From positions 3,695,001 to 3,759,000 of the forward strand of contig NZ_CP099966.1 of NCBI RefSeq assembly GCF_025403485.1: a stretch of 64,000 nt of DNA. The letters are read 5' to 3'. The stretch comes from Chryseobacterium paludis. Lineage in GTDB: Bacteria; Bacteroidota; Bacteroidia; Flavobacteriales; Weeksellaceae. A program made the position numbers and the translations under genes. Of the stretch, positions 1-9,021 are shown one piece after another (within the stretch, counting starts at the first letter, position 1; the number at the start of each line of letters is the position of its first letter). The notes under the pieces are model-generated. The model saw nothing but the letters and a program-made list of their open reading frames with translations, was not told the origin of the DNA and made no database searches.

Positions 1-1004
1 CTGAATTGAGAATACTTAGAAACAGGCTTAATTTTGATTTTACTTATTATGACTCTAATGCTACTAATCAATTGTTAGAAACATTGATCTCTTCCAATTT
101 AGGAGGCATTCCTACTGGTTCATATTATATTAATGCCGGAAAGATACAGAATACGGGGTTTGAATCTTCATTATCATACAAGATTTTCAACACAGGGAAA
201 TTTGATTGGACAACCACATTGAATGGATCTGTGAACAAAAACAAGATCGTGGAACTATTTCCGTCAAGCCTAAATATTCCTCAGGATCAACTGTTTTCAT
301 TGACTGGTGGTGGAAACTACACAAAAATGAAATTGGGAGGTTCGTTTGGTGATATTTATGGAATTAAATATCAAAGAGACGATCAGGGTCGTATTTTAGT
401 GGATAAAGATGGTATTCCATTAGCAACTACAGGGAGCCTTGGTTATTTAGGTAACCCAAATCCTAAATTTATCTTAGGTTTTAACAATAATTTTAATATT
501 GGTAAATTAGGCATTTCCTTCCTTGTTGATGGGAAATTTGGAGGACAGGTATTATCACTTACTGAAAAAGCGAATGATGTTTATGGTGTGAGCCAGGCTT
601 CTGCGAATGCTCGTGATGCAGGAGGGGTATCTATTCCAAATTCAGTGTATGCACCGGGAACACCTAATGCAGGACAGATCTATACTGGCAAAACAGATCC
701 AAAAGCATACTATAAAGCAATTGGAGGAATTGAAAATAATACAGGGATTGATGAGGCCTATATGTATAGTGCTACAACAGTACGTTTACGCCAGGCATCA
801 GTCTCCTATACCTTTGATGTGAATTCAAAATATATGAGAAGTGCAACAGTAAGTCTTGTAGGAACGAATTTGTTTTTCTTCTATAAAAAGGCGCCGTTCG
901 ATCCTGAGCAGGTATCAGGAAATACACCTGGTGGTGTAGGGGTAGATTCATTTGGATTACCGATCACCCGATCTATTGGATTATCACTAAAAGCTAACTT
1001 CTAA
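1..1004 (+). CDS. SusC/RagA-family TonB-linked outer membrane protein, 5'-truncated by window edge
   Basis: C-terminal third of a SusC-type TonB-dependent transporter, the outer-membrane barrel that imports oligosaccharides with its SusD lid. The reading frame is open to base 1, so the true start lies upstream. The visible part carries alternating amphipathic beta-strands with the family's usual segments (NRLNFDFTYYDSN near the left edge, YLGNPNPKF in the middle, the VSYTF strand) and ends in SIGLSLKANF, with the terminal aromatic residue typical of outer-membrane barrels. The signal peptide, carboxypeptidase-like domain and plug lie outside the window. It ends 14 bases before a SusD gene, the standard SusCD arrangement. 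The glycosidases downstream point to an N-glycan fragment as ligand, which is inference from context. Confidence 0.93.
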   Translation, partial: ELRILRNRLNFDFTYYDSNATNQLLETLISSNLGGIPTGSYYINAGKIQNTGFESSLSYKIFNTGKFDWTTTLNGSVNKNKIVELFPSSLNIPQDQLFSLTGGGNYTKMKLGGSFGDIYGIKYQRDDQGRILVDKDGIPLATTGSLGYLGNPNPKFILGFNNNFNIGKLGISFLVDGKFGGQVLSLTEKANDVYGVSQASANARDAGGVSIPNSVYAPGTPNAGQIYTGKTDPKAYYKAIGGIENNTGIDEAYMYSATTVRLRQASVSYTFDVNSKYMRSATVSLVGTNLFFFYKKAPFDPEQVSGNTPGGVGVDSFGLPITRSIGLSLKANF

Positions 1005-1018
1005 TTTTACAATACAAA

Positions 1019-2653
1019 ATGAAAATCATTAATATAAAAACATGGGTACTAGGAGTGGTAGTATTAGCTTCTGCTTCCGGATGTACCAGTGAACTTGATC
1101 AATATAATCAGGAAAAGTTAGGAGGGCCTGAAAATTTTTATGCAGATTTTAAATTGGTGGTAGACCCTTTAGTTTCTATGCAGAGAGGGCTTCAGGCAGA
1201 TTACCAGCTCTATCCTAATTTGAGTGCCGATATGTTCAGCGGGATGTTCAGTACAGCATCACAGTTTAATGGGGGAAAAAATAATATGACCTATTATATG
1301 ATGGATGGATGGAACAACAGGATTATTGCTAGACAACAGGATATTTTCAATTATTCTATCAACATTGATAATGCTGCTAAGAAAATCTATCCAGGTATAG
1401 ATTTTAAAGGAACATTTGCAGTTAAAAAAATATTGAGAGTAATTACTGCTGCAAGGGTTTCTGATAACCATGGTCCAGTAGTATACAGTAAATATGACAC
1501 ACCGAATGCCAATGGTACTACGGATTTTGATTCTCAACAAAATGCCTATAATCAGTTTATTATTGATCTTACGGCTGCTATTAATGATCTACAAATGATA
1601 CAGAATAGCCCTGCAACACAAAATGTAGAAGATAAATCTGCATTAAAAAAAGCAGATTTAGTCTATCAGGGAAATATGGGTAAATGGGCAAAATTAGCTA
1701 ACTCTCTTAAATTGAGGTTAGCGATGCGTATGAGTTATGCTGATCCTGCAAAATCCAAGCAATATGCTGAAGAAGCGCTTGCATCATCTGCAGGATTAAT
1801 TACTGAAAATGAAGATAATGCTTTGATCAGCGTTGGTCAGTCTGAATTGAGTTTCATTATCTATGGTTGGGGAGATTGTCTTATAGGAGCACCATTAATG
1901 GCCTATATGAACGGGTATAATGACCCTAGACTTCCTGCCTATGCAATTCCTGCAACGGACAGTGATGCTCAAATTAATGGGAAGTATATTGGAATACGAC
2001 AAGGAATTGATTTATTAAATGGGAAAACTACTTATGGAGGATTTTCTCAGCCACAGGCAAAATCGGCAAATGGAGATTATTTCTCTGCTACTGACGGTAA
2101 AATGAAATTGTTTACCGCTGCCGAAACCTGGTTCCTGAAAGCAGAAGCAGCACTGAGAGGTTATGCTGGAGCTGGTGGAATCCAGGCAGATTATGAAACT
2201 GGAGTTCAGCAATCTTTTGGTGAATGGGGGAAAAGCGCTAGTGTTGCTGCATATCTTGCCAATAACACTGCTACAGAAGCTCCGTATGTTGATCCAAAAA
2301 ATACCGCTAATAATATAGGTCTTGGACACCCTGAATTGAGTACGATTACCATTGCCTGGAACAATGCTGATTCTAATGAACGAAAATTAGAAAGGATCAT
2401 TACCCAAAAGTGGTTGTCGCTTTATCCTAACGGACCTGAAGCATGGGCAGAGCAAAGAAGAACCGGTTATCCTATTCTTTTCAAAGTAAGACAAAATGAT
2501 AGTGGCGGGCTTATCAGTACAGATGCAATGATTCGTAGAATTCCATTTACTGTAGATACTAAAAATTCACTATTTAATTATCCTCAGGCCTTGCAATATT
2601 TAGGTGGAGCAGATACAGGTGGAACTAAACTATGGTGGGATAAGAAACCATAA
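1019..2653 (+). CDS. SusD/RagB-family glycan-binding lipoprotein
   Basis: Surface-exposed lipoprotein that closes over the SusC barrel and captures glycan. It has an N-terminal signal with lipobox ASGC (Cys22) followed by TSELDQYN, the start used by the SusD-like_2 (RagB) subgroup. The 544-residue length fits. Helical repeat segments are visible, for example GNMGKWAKLANSLKLRLAMRM near residues 218-238, and the C-terminal part carries the ITQKWLSLYPNGPEAWAEQRRTGYP segment typical of SusD proteins. It starts 14 bases after the SusC stop and is therefore probably co-transcribed with it. Its ligand cannot be read from the sequence; the locus suggests mannose-rich N-glycans. Confidence 0.93.
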   Translation: MKIINIKTWVLGVVVLASASGCTSELDQYNQEKLGGPENFYADFKLVVDPLVSMQRGLQADYQLYPNLSADMFSGMFSTASQFNGGKNNMTYYMMDGWNNRIIARQQDIFNYSINIDNAAKKIYPGIDFKGTFAVKKILRVITAARVSDNHGPVVYSKYDTPNANGTTDFDSQQNAYNQFIIDLTAAINDLQMIQNSPATQNVEDKSALKKADLVYQGNMGKWAKLANSLKLRLAMRMSYADPAKSKQYAEEALASSAGLITENEDNALISVGQSELSFIIYGWGDCLIGAPLMAYMNGYNDPRLPAYAIPATDSDAQINGKYIGIRQGIDLLNGKTTYGGFSQPQAKSANGDYFSATDGKMKLFTAAETWFLKAEAALRGYAGAGGIQADYETGVQQSFGEWGKSASVAAYLANNTATEAPYVDPKNTANNIGLGHPELSTITIAWNNADSNERKLERIITQKWLSLYPNGPEAWAEQRRTGYPILFKVRQNDSGGLISTDAMIRRIPFTVDTKNSLFNYPQALQYLGGADTGGTKLWWDKKP

Positions 2654-2686
2654 ATTTAATTTAAAAAATTAAAAATTTAGGGGAAG

Positions 2687-2794
2687 TCTCAAGGGTCAGA
2701 TTTTATTTGATTTTTTTCGTTCCGATGTAGGAAGAATCTATTGTTTTTTTATTTCTTCATCAAGTTTCGTTTAAATCGGAATGAACCCTTGAGA
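2687..2794. repeat. Nested inverted repeat in the SusD-MFS gap
   Basis: Outer arms TCTCAAGGGT (2687-2696) and ACCCTTGAGA (2785-2794) are perfect reverse complements. Inner arms CGTTCCGAT (2718-2726) and ATCGGAATG (2775-2783) pair with one G-U wobble. The arms share one axis, with about 21 extra bases on the left strand and a 48-base T-rich loop. The structure fills the 164-base gap after susD and ends 23 bases before the MFS start codon. It may be a terminator, attenuator or mRNA-stability element that lowers expression of the genes after susCD. No uridine run follows directly, so a simple intrinsic terminator is not certain. Confidence 0.6.
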
Positions 2795-2817
2795 TACTCT
2801 CTTTGTATAAAAGTAAT

Positions 2818-4110
2818 ATGGGAAAGACCAGCTCCGAGACTCATTCAATAAAACCTATTTTCTGGATTTCAACATTGTATTTTGCAATGGGTGTACCCTT
2901 TGTGACTATTAATGCTGTTTCCGGGATCATGTATAAGGATATGGGGGTTTCGGATTCAAAGATTGCTTTCTGGACTGCTCTGATTTTATTTTCCTGGACA
3001 CTTAAGCCTCTTTGGAGTCCTTTTTTGGAAATCTATAAAACAAAAAAATTCTTTGTTGTTTTTACTCAATTTGCGATAGGGATTCTGTTTGCTTTGGTTG
3101 CATTCACTCTTCCATTACCAGAATTTTTCAAGTATAGTATCGCTCTTTTTGCTGTTGTTGCGTTTTGTGGATCGACACATGATATTGCAGCAGACGGGAC
3201 TTATATCAATTTTTTAACCAATAAAGAACAGGCAAAATATATAGGATGGCAGGGAGCATTTTATAACCTGGCCAAGATTATCAGCAGTGGAGTACTGGTT
3301 TACTTCGCTGGGGTTTTAGAGAAAACGAAGGGAGTTACTCATGCATGGATGATCATCATGGGAGTTTATGCGGTCTTATTTTTCATTTTGGCCATTTATC
3401 ATTATTCTATTTTACCGAAAGAAAATAAACAGGAAAAGCAGAAAAATGAAAAAACGGCTGGAAATGTCCGGCATGAACTTTTGGAAGTGATTACTTCTTT
3501 CTTCACAAAACGTAATATTATGTGGTCTGTATTGTTCATTATTTTATATCGTTTTGCAGAAGGATTCGCCATAAAGATTGCCCCATTGTTTTTCAAAGCT
3601 CCGAGAGCTTCGGGAGGACTAGGATTGTCCACATCGGATATCGGTCTTATTTATGGAACTTATGGATCAGCAGCCTTTATTTTAGGATCTGTACTGGCGG
3701 GTTATTTTATTTCTGCCCGAGGGTTGAAAAGATCTTTAATCTGGCTTTGCTGTGCTTTCAATGTTCCGTTTGTAGTGTATGCCTTATTGGCTCATTACCA
3801 ACCAGATACTCTTTTACCAGTAAGTATTGCTGTTGTCGTAGAATACTTTGGCTATGGGTTTGGTTTTGTTGGGCTTATGTTGTATATGATGCAGCAGATA
3901 GCACCGGGAAAACATAAAACAGCCCATTATGCATTTGCAACAGGGATCATGAATCTGGGTGTGATGATTCCTGGAATGTTCAGTGGAATGATCAGTGATT
4001 GGATCGGATACAAAATGTTTTTCATCTGGGTTCTGATTGCTACTATTCCTGCATTTGCAGTCACATTTATAGCACCCTTTCCTCATCCGGAAAAACAAAA
4101 AGAAGAATAA
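2818..4110 (+). CDS. MFS transporter, probable oligosaccharide importer of the N-glycan locus
   Basis: Inner-membrane major facilitator protein of about 430 residues with roughly twelve hydrophobic segments. The start is taken at the ATG at 2818 (MGKTSSETHS); a TTG five codons upstream (2803) is in frame but less likely. The style resembles the AmpG/SLC45-like MFS transporters found beside GH130 phosphorylases in Bacteroidota N-glycan loci: a short cytoplasmic N-terminus, a lysine-rich central loop (EIKQEKQKNEK-like, near residues 200-215) and a C-terminal half rich in Gly, Tyr and Phe. It precedes GH130 by 42 bases. The likely cargo is Man-beta-1,4-GlcNAc or a similar disaccharide, delivered to the cytoplasmic phosphorylase. 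That substrate is inferred from neighbours only. Confidence 0.85.
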   Translation: MGKTSSETHSIKPIFWISTLYFAMGVPFVTINAVSGIMYKDMGVSDSKIAFWTALILFSWTLKPLWSPFLEIYKTKKFFVVFTQFAIGILFALVAFTLPLPEFFKYSIALFAVVAFCGSTHDIAADGTYINFLTNKEQAKYIGWQGAFYNLAKIISSGVLVYFAGVLEKTKGVTHAWMIIMGVYAVLFFILAIYHYSILPKENKQEKQKNEKTAGNVRHELLEVITSFFTKRNIMWSVLFIILYRFAEGFAIKIAPLFFKAPRASGGLGLSTSDIGLIYGTYGSAAFILGSVLAGYFISARGLKRSLIWLCCAFNVPFVVYALLAHYQPDTLLPVSIAVVVEYFGYGFGFVGLMLYMMQQIAPGKHKTAHYAFATGIMNLGVMIPGMFSGMISDWIGYKMFFIWVLIATIPAFAVTFIAPFPHPEKQKEE

Positions 4111-4152
4111 TTCAATTATCAAATAATTTTAAATAAAAGTAAAAAATACTTT

Positions 4153-5124
4153 ATGACACCTCAATCAGCAATGATCCCTTGGCAGGATCGTCCGGTAGAT
4201 AGTCACGATGTAATGTGGCGTTTCTCCGAAAATCCAATTATCAACAGATATGCGATACCTACATCAAACAGTATATTCAATAGTGCCGTAGTTCCTTTTG
4301 AAGATGGATTTGCGGGAGTTTTCAGATGTGACAACAAAGCCGTGCAAATGAATATTTTCGCAGGTTTTAGTAAGGACGGTATTAACTGGGATATCAATCA
4401 CAATCCTATTGAAATGCAGGCAGGAAATACTGAAATGATCGAATCTGATTATAAATACGATCCACGTGTTGCCTTTATTGAAGACCGTTACTGGATCACA
4501 TGGTGCAACGGATATAATGGGCCTACCATAGGAATCGGTTATACTTTTGATTTTAAAGAATTTTTCCAGTGTGAAAACGCTTTTTTACCATTTAACAGAA
4601 ATGGAGTGCTTTTCCCCGAAAAGATCAATGGTAAATATGCGATGTTGAGTCGTCCAAGTGATAATGGGCATACTCCGTTTGGAGATATCTACATCAGCTA
4701 TAGTCCGGATATGAAATACTGGGGTGAACACCGTTGTGTAATGAAAGTAACACCTTTTGAAGATAGCGCATGGCAATGTACTAAGATCGGAGGTGGCCCG
4801 GTTCCAATAAAAACCGATGAAGGATGGTTGTTATTCTATCATGGAGTAATTAATACATGCAGTGGTTTCCGATATTCGATGGGAGCTGCATTGCTTGACC
4901 TTGAAGATCCTTCAAAAGTGTTGTACAGAACAAAACCTTATCTGTTAGCTCCGGCAGAATTGTATGAGCTAACAGGAGATGTTCCTAATGTGATTTTTCC
5001 TTGTGCAGCATTGTCGGAAGGAGATAAAGTTACTGTATATTATGGTGCTGCTGATACCACAGTTGCTATAGCTTTTGGATATATCTCAGAAATTATTGAT
5101 TTTATGAAAAACAATTCTATTTAA
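4153..5124 (+). CDS. GH130 beta-1,4-mannoside phosphorylase (Man-GlcNAc type)
   Basis: Cytoplasmic five-bladed propeller phosphorylase; no signal peptide is present. GH130_2 enzymes from Bacteroides N-glycan loci convert Man-beta-1,4-GlcNAc plus phosphate into mannose-1-phosphate and GlcNAc. Visible family features are FSENPIINR near residue 25, the conserved YDPR with Asp103 (the position of the catalytic proton donor in characterised GH130 enzymes), [35 protein letters not shown] and YYGAADT near the C-terminus. The length of 323 residues is usual. It lies between the MFS importer and the GH92 mannosidase, in the right place to take the core disaccharide left after alpha-mannose removal. 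Exact substrate preference (GlcNAc versus chitobiose or mannose as acceptor) is not decided by the sequence. Confidence 0.93.
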   Translation: MTPQSAMIPWQDRPVDSHDVMWRFSENPIINRYAIPTSNSIFNSAVVPFEDGFAGVFRCDNKAVQMNIFAGFSKDGINWDINHNPIEMQAGNTEMIESDYKYDPRVAFIEDRYWITWCNGYNGPTIGIGYTFDFKEFFQCENAFLPFNRNGVLFPEKINGKYAMLSRPSDNGHTPFGDIYISYSPDMKYWGEHRCVMKVTPFEDSAWQCTKIGGGPVPIKTDEGWLLFYHGVINTCSGFRYSMGAALLDLEDPSKVLYRTKPYLLAPAELYELTGDVPNVIFPCAALSEGDKVTVYYGAADTTVAIAFGYISEIIDFMKNNSI

Positions 5125-5133
5125 ATTGTAATG

Positions 5134-5156
5134 AAAAGCGTCATTTTCTCGCTTTT
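5134..5156 (+). terminator. Weak stem-loop after GH130
   Basis: AAAAGCG (5134-5140) and CGCTTTT (5150-5156) form a 7-bp stem around a 9-base loop, ten bases after the GH130 stop. The T-run is part of the stem. It may be a weak or partial terminator within the locus. Confidence 0.35.
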
Positions 5157-5212
5157 AAAATAAAATTTTCATTTTTTTGTGTTGTCTTAAAAATGTTCAA
5201 GATCTCTCTATT

Positions 5213-7447
5213 ATGAAAAAAGAACTGCTTATCTATTTTTTTATTGCTCTGTTTTTTCAAACGGTTAATGCTCAACAACGGAAGGATGATGTCCTTTCAT
5301 GGGTGGATCCCTTTATAGGAACTGGCGGGCACGGCCACACATTCCCGGGAGCTACAACACCTTTCGGAATGATACAGTTGAGCCCCGATCAGAATACAAA
5401 AAGTGGTGACTGGGATTGGTGTTCAGGATATCATTACAGCAGTAAGACTATAATGGGGTTTAGCCACAATCACCTTAGTGGAACCGGTTGGGCTGATCTT
5501 GGAGATATTTTGGTAATGCCTACCGTTGGAAAAGTAAAAATGCTTCCCGGTTCAGAAGAAAATCCGGAGAGCGGTTATCGTTCCAAATTCAGTCATGAAA
5601 AAGAAACTGCCTCACCTGGATATTATTCTGTGATGTTGGACAGTTATGGCATAAAAGCAGAATTGACGGCTTCGCCAAGAGTAGGCTTTCATAAATATAC
5701 ATTTCCAAAGAGTGATGAATCAAACATTATCATTGATCCAACGAACAAAATCTTCGGAAATATTAATCATACACTGGTAAGAATAGAGGGAAATAACAAA
5801 ATTTCAGGCTATTGCTACAGTAATGGATGGGGTGGAAAAAGATTTGCCTATTTCGTAATGGAATTTTCAAAACCATTTAAGTCTTATGGAACCTATTCTG
5901 AGGGAAAAATAAAAGATAATGAAAATTTTGCCCTTGCTAAAGATGCAAAAGCATATGTAAGGTTTTCTACTGAACAGAACGAAAGCATCGAGGTAAAAGT
6001 GTCTTTATCTCCGGTAAGTACAGAAGGAGCAAAGGAAAATTTTGACGCTGAAGCAAAAAATATTGATTTTGCCAAAGCTAAAGAAACAGCACAAAATACA
6101 TGGCGGGACCTCTTGAATAGATTTCAGATAACAGGAGGAACAAACGATCAGAGAAAAATCTTCTACACAGGAGTTTATCATACTTTCATTGCACCAAATC
6201 TATATATGGATACCAATGGAGATTATGTAGCCGCTCAGGAAAATATGAATACGAAATGGTTCACAAACTATAGTACGTACTCGTATTGGGATGGTTTTAG
6301 AGCGACACATCCCCTGCTTACTATTATGGATCAGAAGCATACTAAAGAATTTGCAACTTCTCTGATTAGTAGATATACAGACCGTAAAGATCATATGCCG
6401 ATATGGGAGCTTTGTGGATATGATAATTTCTGTATGCTTGGTTACCATAGTGTATCAGTTATTTGGGATGCCATTTCTAAAGGAGTGCCCGGAATTGATC
6501 AGGAGAAAGCATTCGCTGCAATGAAAGACGCTTCTTTAACGGATAAAATGAGCAGCAGTGATGGCGGTGGCGGTCTTAATGATTACATCAAACTTGGTTA
6601 TTCACCATCAGAAAATGGGGCTTCTGTTTCCGCAACTCTTGAATATGCCTATGACGACTGGTGTATTCAGCAGCTGGCAGAAAAATTAGGTAAAAAAGAG
6701 GATGCGGAAGTTTATAAGAAACGTTCAATGAATTTCCTTAATACATTCAATAAAGAGAATAGCCATTTCTGGCCGAAACAAAAAAACGGTCAATTCTTAC
6801 CTGATTTTCAGTTAAATGACTGGAAAAAATTACAACCTCATTGGGTTTCAGGAAATATCTGGGCGTATGATTTCTTTGCTCCGCATCAGATTGATGAAAT
6901 GATGAATCTGTATGGCGGAAAAAAAGGATTCGAAGAAAAACTGGATAAGACTTTTACCGACGCACTTAAAATGGAGGGTGAGCAGCATGTTGATATTTCA
7001 GGATTTATTGGATCTTTAGGATTTGGTGATGAACCGGGACATCATGTTCCTTATCTTTATAATTATGCGGGAGCTCCATACAAAACTCAGAAAATGATAA
7101 AATTCATCCGCGATAATATGTATGCGGCAAAACCTGATGGAATTGTAAATAACGAAGATTGCGGACAGATGTCAGCCTGGTATATTTTCTCTTCATTAGG
7201 ATTTTATCCGGTTACTCCAGGTAAGCCGGTTTACGCGATTGGAGCTCCTCAGTTCCCTAAAGTTTCTTTAAAACTGGAGAATGGGAAAACTTTCACCGTG
7301 ATTGCGGACAAAATATCTGATAAGAATATATATGTTCAGAAAATGTATCTGAATGGGAAAGAATTTAAAAGCTGGGAATTGAACCACAGCGACATTATGA
7401 ATGGTGGCGAATTGAGATTTGTGATGGGAAATAAGCCCGTAAAATAG
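5213..7447 (+). CDS. GH92 alpha-mannosidase, exported
   Basis: Calcium-dependent inverting exo-alpha-mannosidase, typically alpha-1,2-active in the Bacteroides enzymes, acting on the arms of high-mannose glycans. The start is placed at the ATG at 5213, which gives MKKELLIYFFIALFFQTVNA as a Sec signal peptide; an upstream in-frame TTG at 5177 adds a non-signal tail. GH92 hallmarks are DPFIGTGGHGHTFPGATTP just after the signal, GFSHNHLSGTGWADLGD, YWDGFRATHPL, CGYDNFCMLGYHS, GFGDEPGHHVPYLYNYAG and NNEDCGQMSAWYIFSSLGFYPV. At 744 residues it is full length. No lipobox is visible, so it is probably periplasmic. It is followed after 33 bases by GH125, a common pairing for stepwise removal of alpha-1,2/1,3 and then alpha-1,6 mannose. 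Confidence 0.95.
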   Translation: MKKELLIYFFIALFFQTVNAQQRKDDVLSWVDPFIGTGGHGHTFPGATTPFGMIQLSPDQNTKSGDWDWCSGYHYSSKTIMGFSHNHLSGTGWADLGDILVMPTVGKVKMLPGSEENPESGYRSKFSHEKETASPGYYSVMLDSYGIKAELTASPRVGFHKYTFPKSDESNIIIDPTNKIFGNINHTLVRIEGNNKISGYCYSNGWGGKRFAYFVMEFSKPFKSYGTYSEGKIKDNENFALAKDAKAYVRFSTEQNESIEVKVSLSPVSTEGAKENFDAEAKNIDFAKAKETAQNTWRDLLNRFQITGGTNDQRKIFYTGVYHTFIAPNLYMDTNGDYVAAQENMNTKWFTNYSTYSYWDGFRATHPLLTIMDQKHTKEFATSLISRYTDRKDHMPIWELCGYDNFCMLGYHSVSVIWDAISKGVPGIDQEKAFAAMKDASLTDKMSSSDGGGGLNDYIKLGYSPSENGASVSATLEYAYDDWCIQQLAEKLGKKEDAEVYKKRSMNFLNTFNKENSHFWPKQKNGQFLPDFQLNDWKKLQPHWVSGNIWAYDFFAPHQIDEMMNLYGGKKGFEEKLDKTFTDALKMEGEQHVDISGFIGSLGFGDEPGHHVPYLYNYAGAPYKTQKMIKFIRDNMYAAKPDGIVNNEDCGQMSAWYIFSSLGFYPVTPGKPVYAIGAPQFPKVSLKLENGKTFTVIADKISDKNIYVQKMYLNGKEFKSWELNHSDIMNGGELRFVMGNKPVK

Positions 7448-7480
7448 AATTAATAAAATAACAACGAAATAAAAGTATCA

Positions 7481-8908
7481 ATGGAAAGGAGAAAATTTTT
7501 AAAAACAAGTGCATTAGCTGGAGCAGGTTTATTATGGAGTCAGAATACATTTGCGAAAAGTTTTAGCTTTGAAGAATTCCCTGTGGTCCGTGTTCCTAAA
7601 GATAAAAGGCATTTTACCAGTGAAGCAGTAGAAACTGCGATTTCAGCGTTTAAAAAGAAAGTTAAAAATAAAGAATTAGCATGGCTCTTCGAAAACTGTT
7701 TCCCGAATACATTAGATACTACAGTTTTTTATAAAGAAATTAACGGAACTCCCGATACGTATGTTATTACCGGAGATATAGATGCCATGTGGCTTCGCGA
7801 TAGTTCGGCTCAGGTATTTCCTTATCTACAGTTTTCAAAAAAGGATGAAAAGCTACATAAGCTCATTTCTGGAGTAATACATAAGCAAACACAATTCATC
7901 TTAAAAGATCCTTATGCTAATGCATTCTATAATGATGATAATAAGATAAGCAAGTGGAAAGAGTATGATCATACAGATATGAAACCAGGTATTCACGAGA
8001 GAAAGTGGGAAATCGATTCATTATGTTATCCTATTCGTCTGGCGTATAATTTCTGGAAAACAACGGGAGATGTAAAACCTTTTGACGATAACTGGTTGCG
8101 GGGTATTAAACTTACTTTACAAACTTTTACTGAGCAACAGAGAAAAACAAACTTAGGTCCTTACAAATTCGAACGTACGACGGCTTGGGCTACAGATGGA
8201 ATCCCGATGGGAGGTTATGGTTATCCTACGAATCCTGTAGGTCTTATCAATTCAATGTTCCGTCCAAGTGATGACGCCACTATTTATGCGTTCCTGATCC
8301 CATCTAATTTATTTGCAGTAGTAAGTTTACGACAGGCCGCGGAGATGGTTTCGGAGATAAAAAATGAAAAAGCTTTGGCTCAGCAATTAAGCAGTCTGGC
8401 TGATGAGGTCGATGCTGCCGTCAAAAAGTATGGAATCTACGATCACCCCGAGTATGGGAAAATATATGCTTTTGAAACGAATGGTTTCGGTAGTTATAAT
8501 TTGATGGACGACGCCAATTGTCCGAGTCTTTTAGGTTTACCTTATCTGGGAGCAGTAAAAGCTGATGATCCTATCTATTTAAATACCAGAAAATATGTGT
8601 GGTCAAAGGATAATCCTTTCTTTTTCAAAGGAAAGCTGGCTGAAGGAATTGGCGGACCTCATATCGGTCTTGATATGATCTGGCCAATGAGCATCATTAT
8701 GAAAGCCCTTACAACTAAAGATAAAGGTGAAATAAAATGGTGCATAGAAACTTTACAAAAAACGCATGGTGGAACAGGTTTCATGCATGAATCCTTTAAT
8801 AAGGATGATGACAAAAAGTTTACAAGAGGATGGTTTGCATGGTCCAACACCTTATTTGGAGAATTATTATGGAAAACCTTTAACGAAAATCAAGATTTAT
8901 TGACGTAG
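7481..8908 (+). CDS. GH125 exo-alpha-1,6-mannosidase with twin-arginine signal
   Basis: Metal-independent inverting exo-alpha-1,6-mannosidase (former DUF1237). The N-terminus MERRKFLKTSALAGAGLLW is a twin-arginine export signal (RRKFLK), so the enzyme is probably folded before reaching the periplasm, unlike the Sec-type GH92, GH97 and GH65 of the same locus. Family blocks are TGDIDAMWLRDSSAQVFPYL near residue 90, HERKWEIDSLCYPIRLAY, TTAWATDGIPMGGYGYPTNPVG, FRPSDDATIYAFLIPSNLFAV, GIGGPHIGLDMIWPMSI and FTRGWFAWSNTLFGEL at the end. The length of 475 residues is normal. GH125 enzymes remove the alpha-1,6 branch that GH92 leaves, which fits the neighbours. Confidence 0.94.
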   Translation: MERRKFLKTSALAGAGLLWSQNTFAKSFSFEEFPVVRVPKDKRHFTSEAVETAISAFKKKVKNKELAWLFENCFPNTLDTTVFYKEINGTPDTYVITGDIDAMWLRDSSAQVFPYLQFSKKDEKLHKLISGVIHKQTQFILKDPYANAFYNDDNKISKWKEYDHTDMKPGIHERKWEIDSLCYPIRLAYNFWKTTGDVKPFDDNWLRGIKLTLQTFTEQQRKTNLGPYKFERTTAWATDGIPMGGYGYPTNPVGLINSMFRPSDDATIYAFLIPSNLFAVVSLRQAAEMVSEIKNEKALAQQLSSLADEVDAAVKKYGIYDHPEYGKIYAFETNGFGSYNLMDDANCPSLLGLPYLGAVKADDPIYLNTRKYVWSKDNPFFFKGKLAEGIGGPHIGLDMIWPMSIIMKALTTKDKGEIKWCIETLQKTHGGTGFMHESFNKDDDKKFTRGWFAWSNTLFGELLWKTFNENQDLLT

Positions 8909-9021
8909 AAACTTTACAGTAACACCAGGTTCTTTTTTTGTTCATAACATTTAGATAAAGCTTAATTCAAGCTGTTTTCCAGTATTTTATACTTTAAAAA
9001 ACAACAAAACCAAGTCATATT

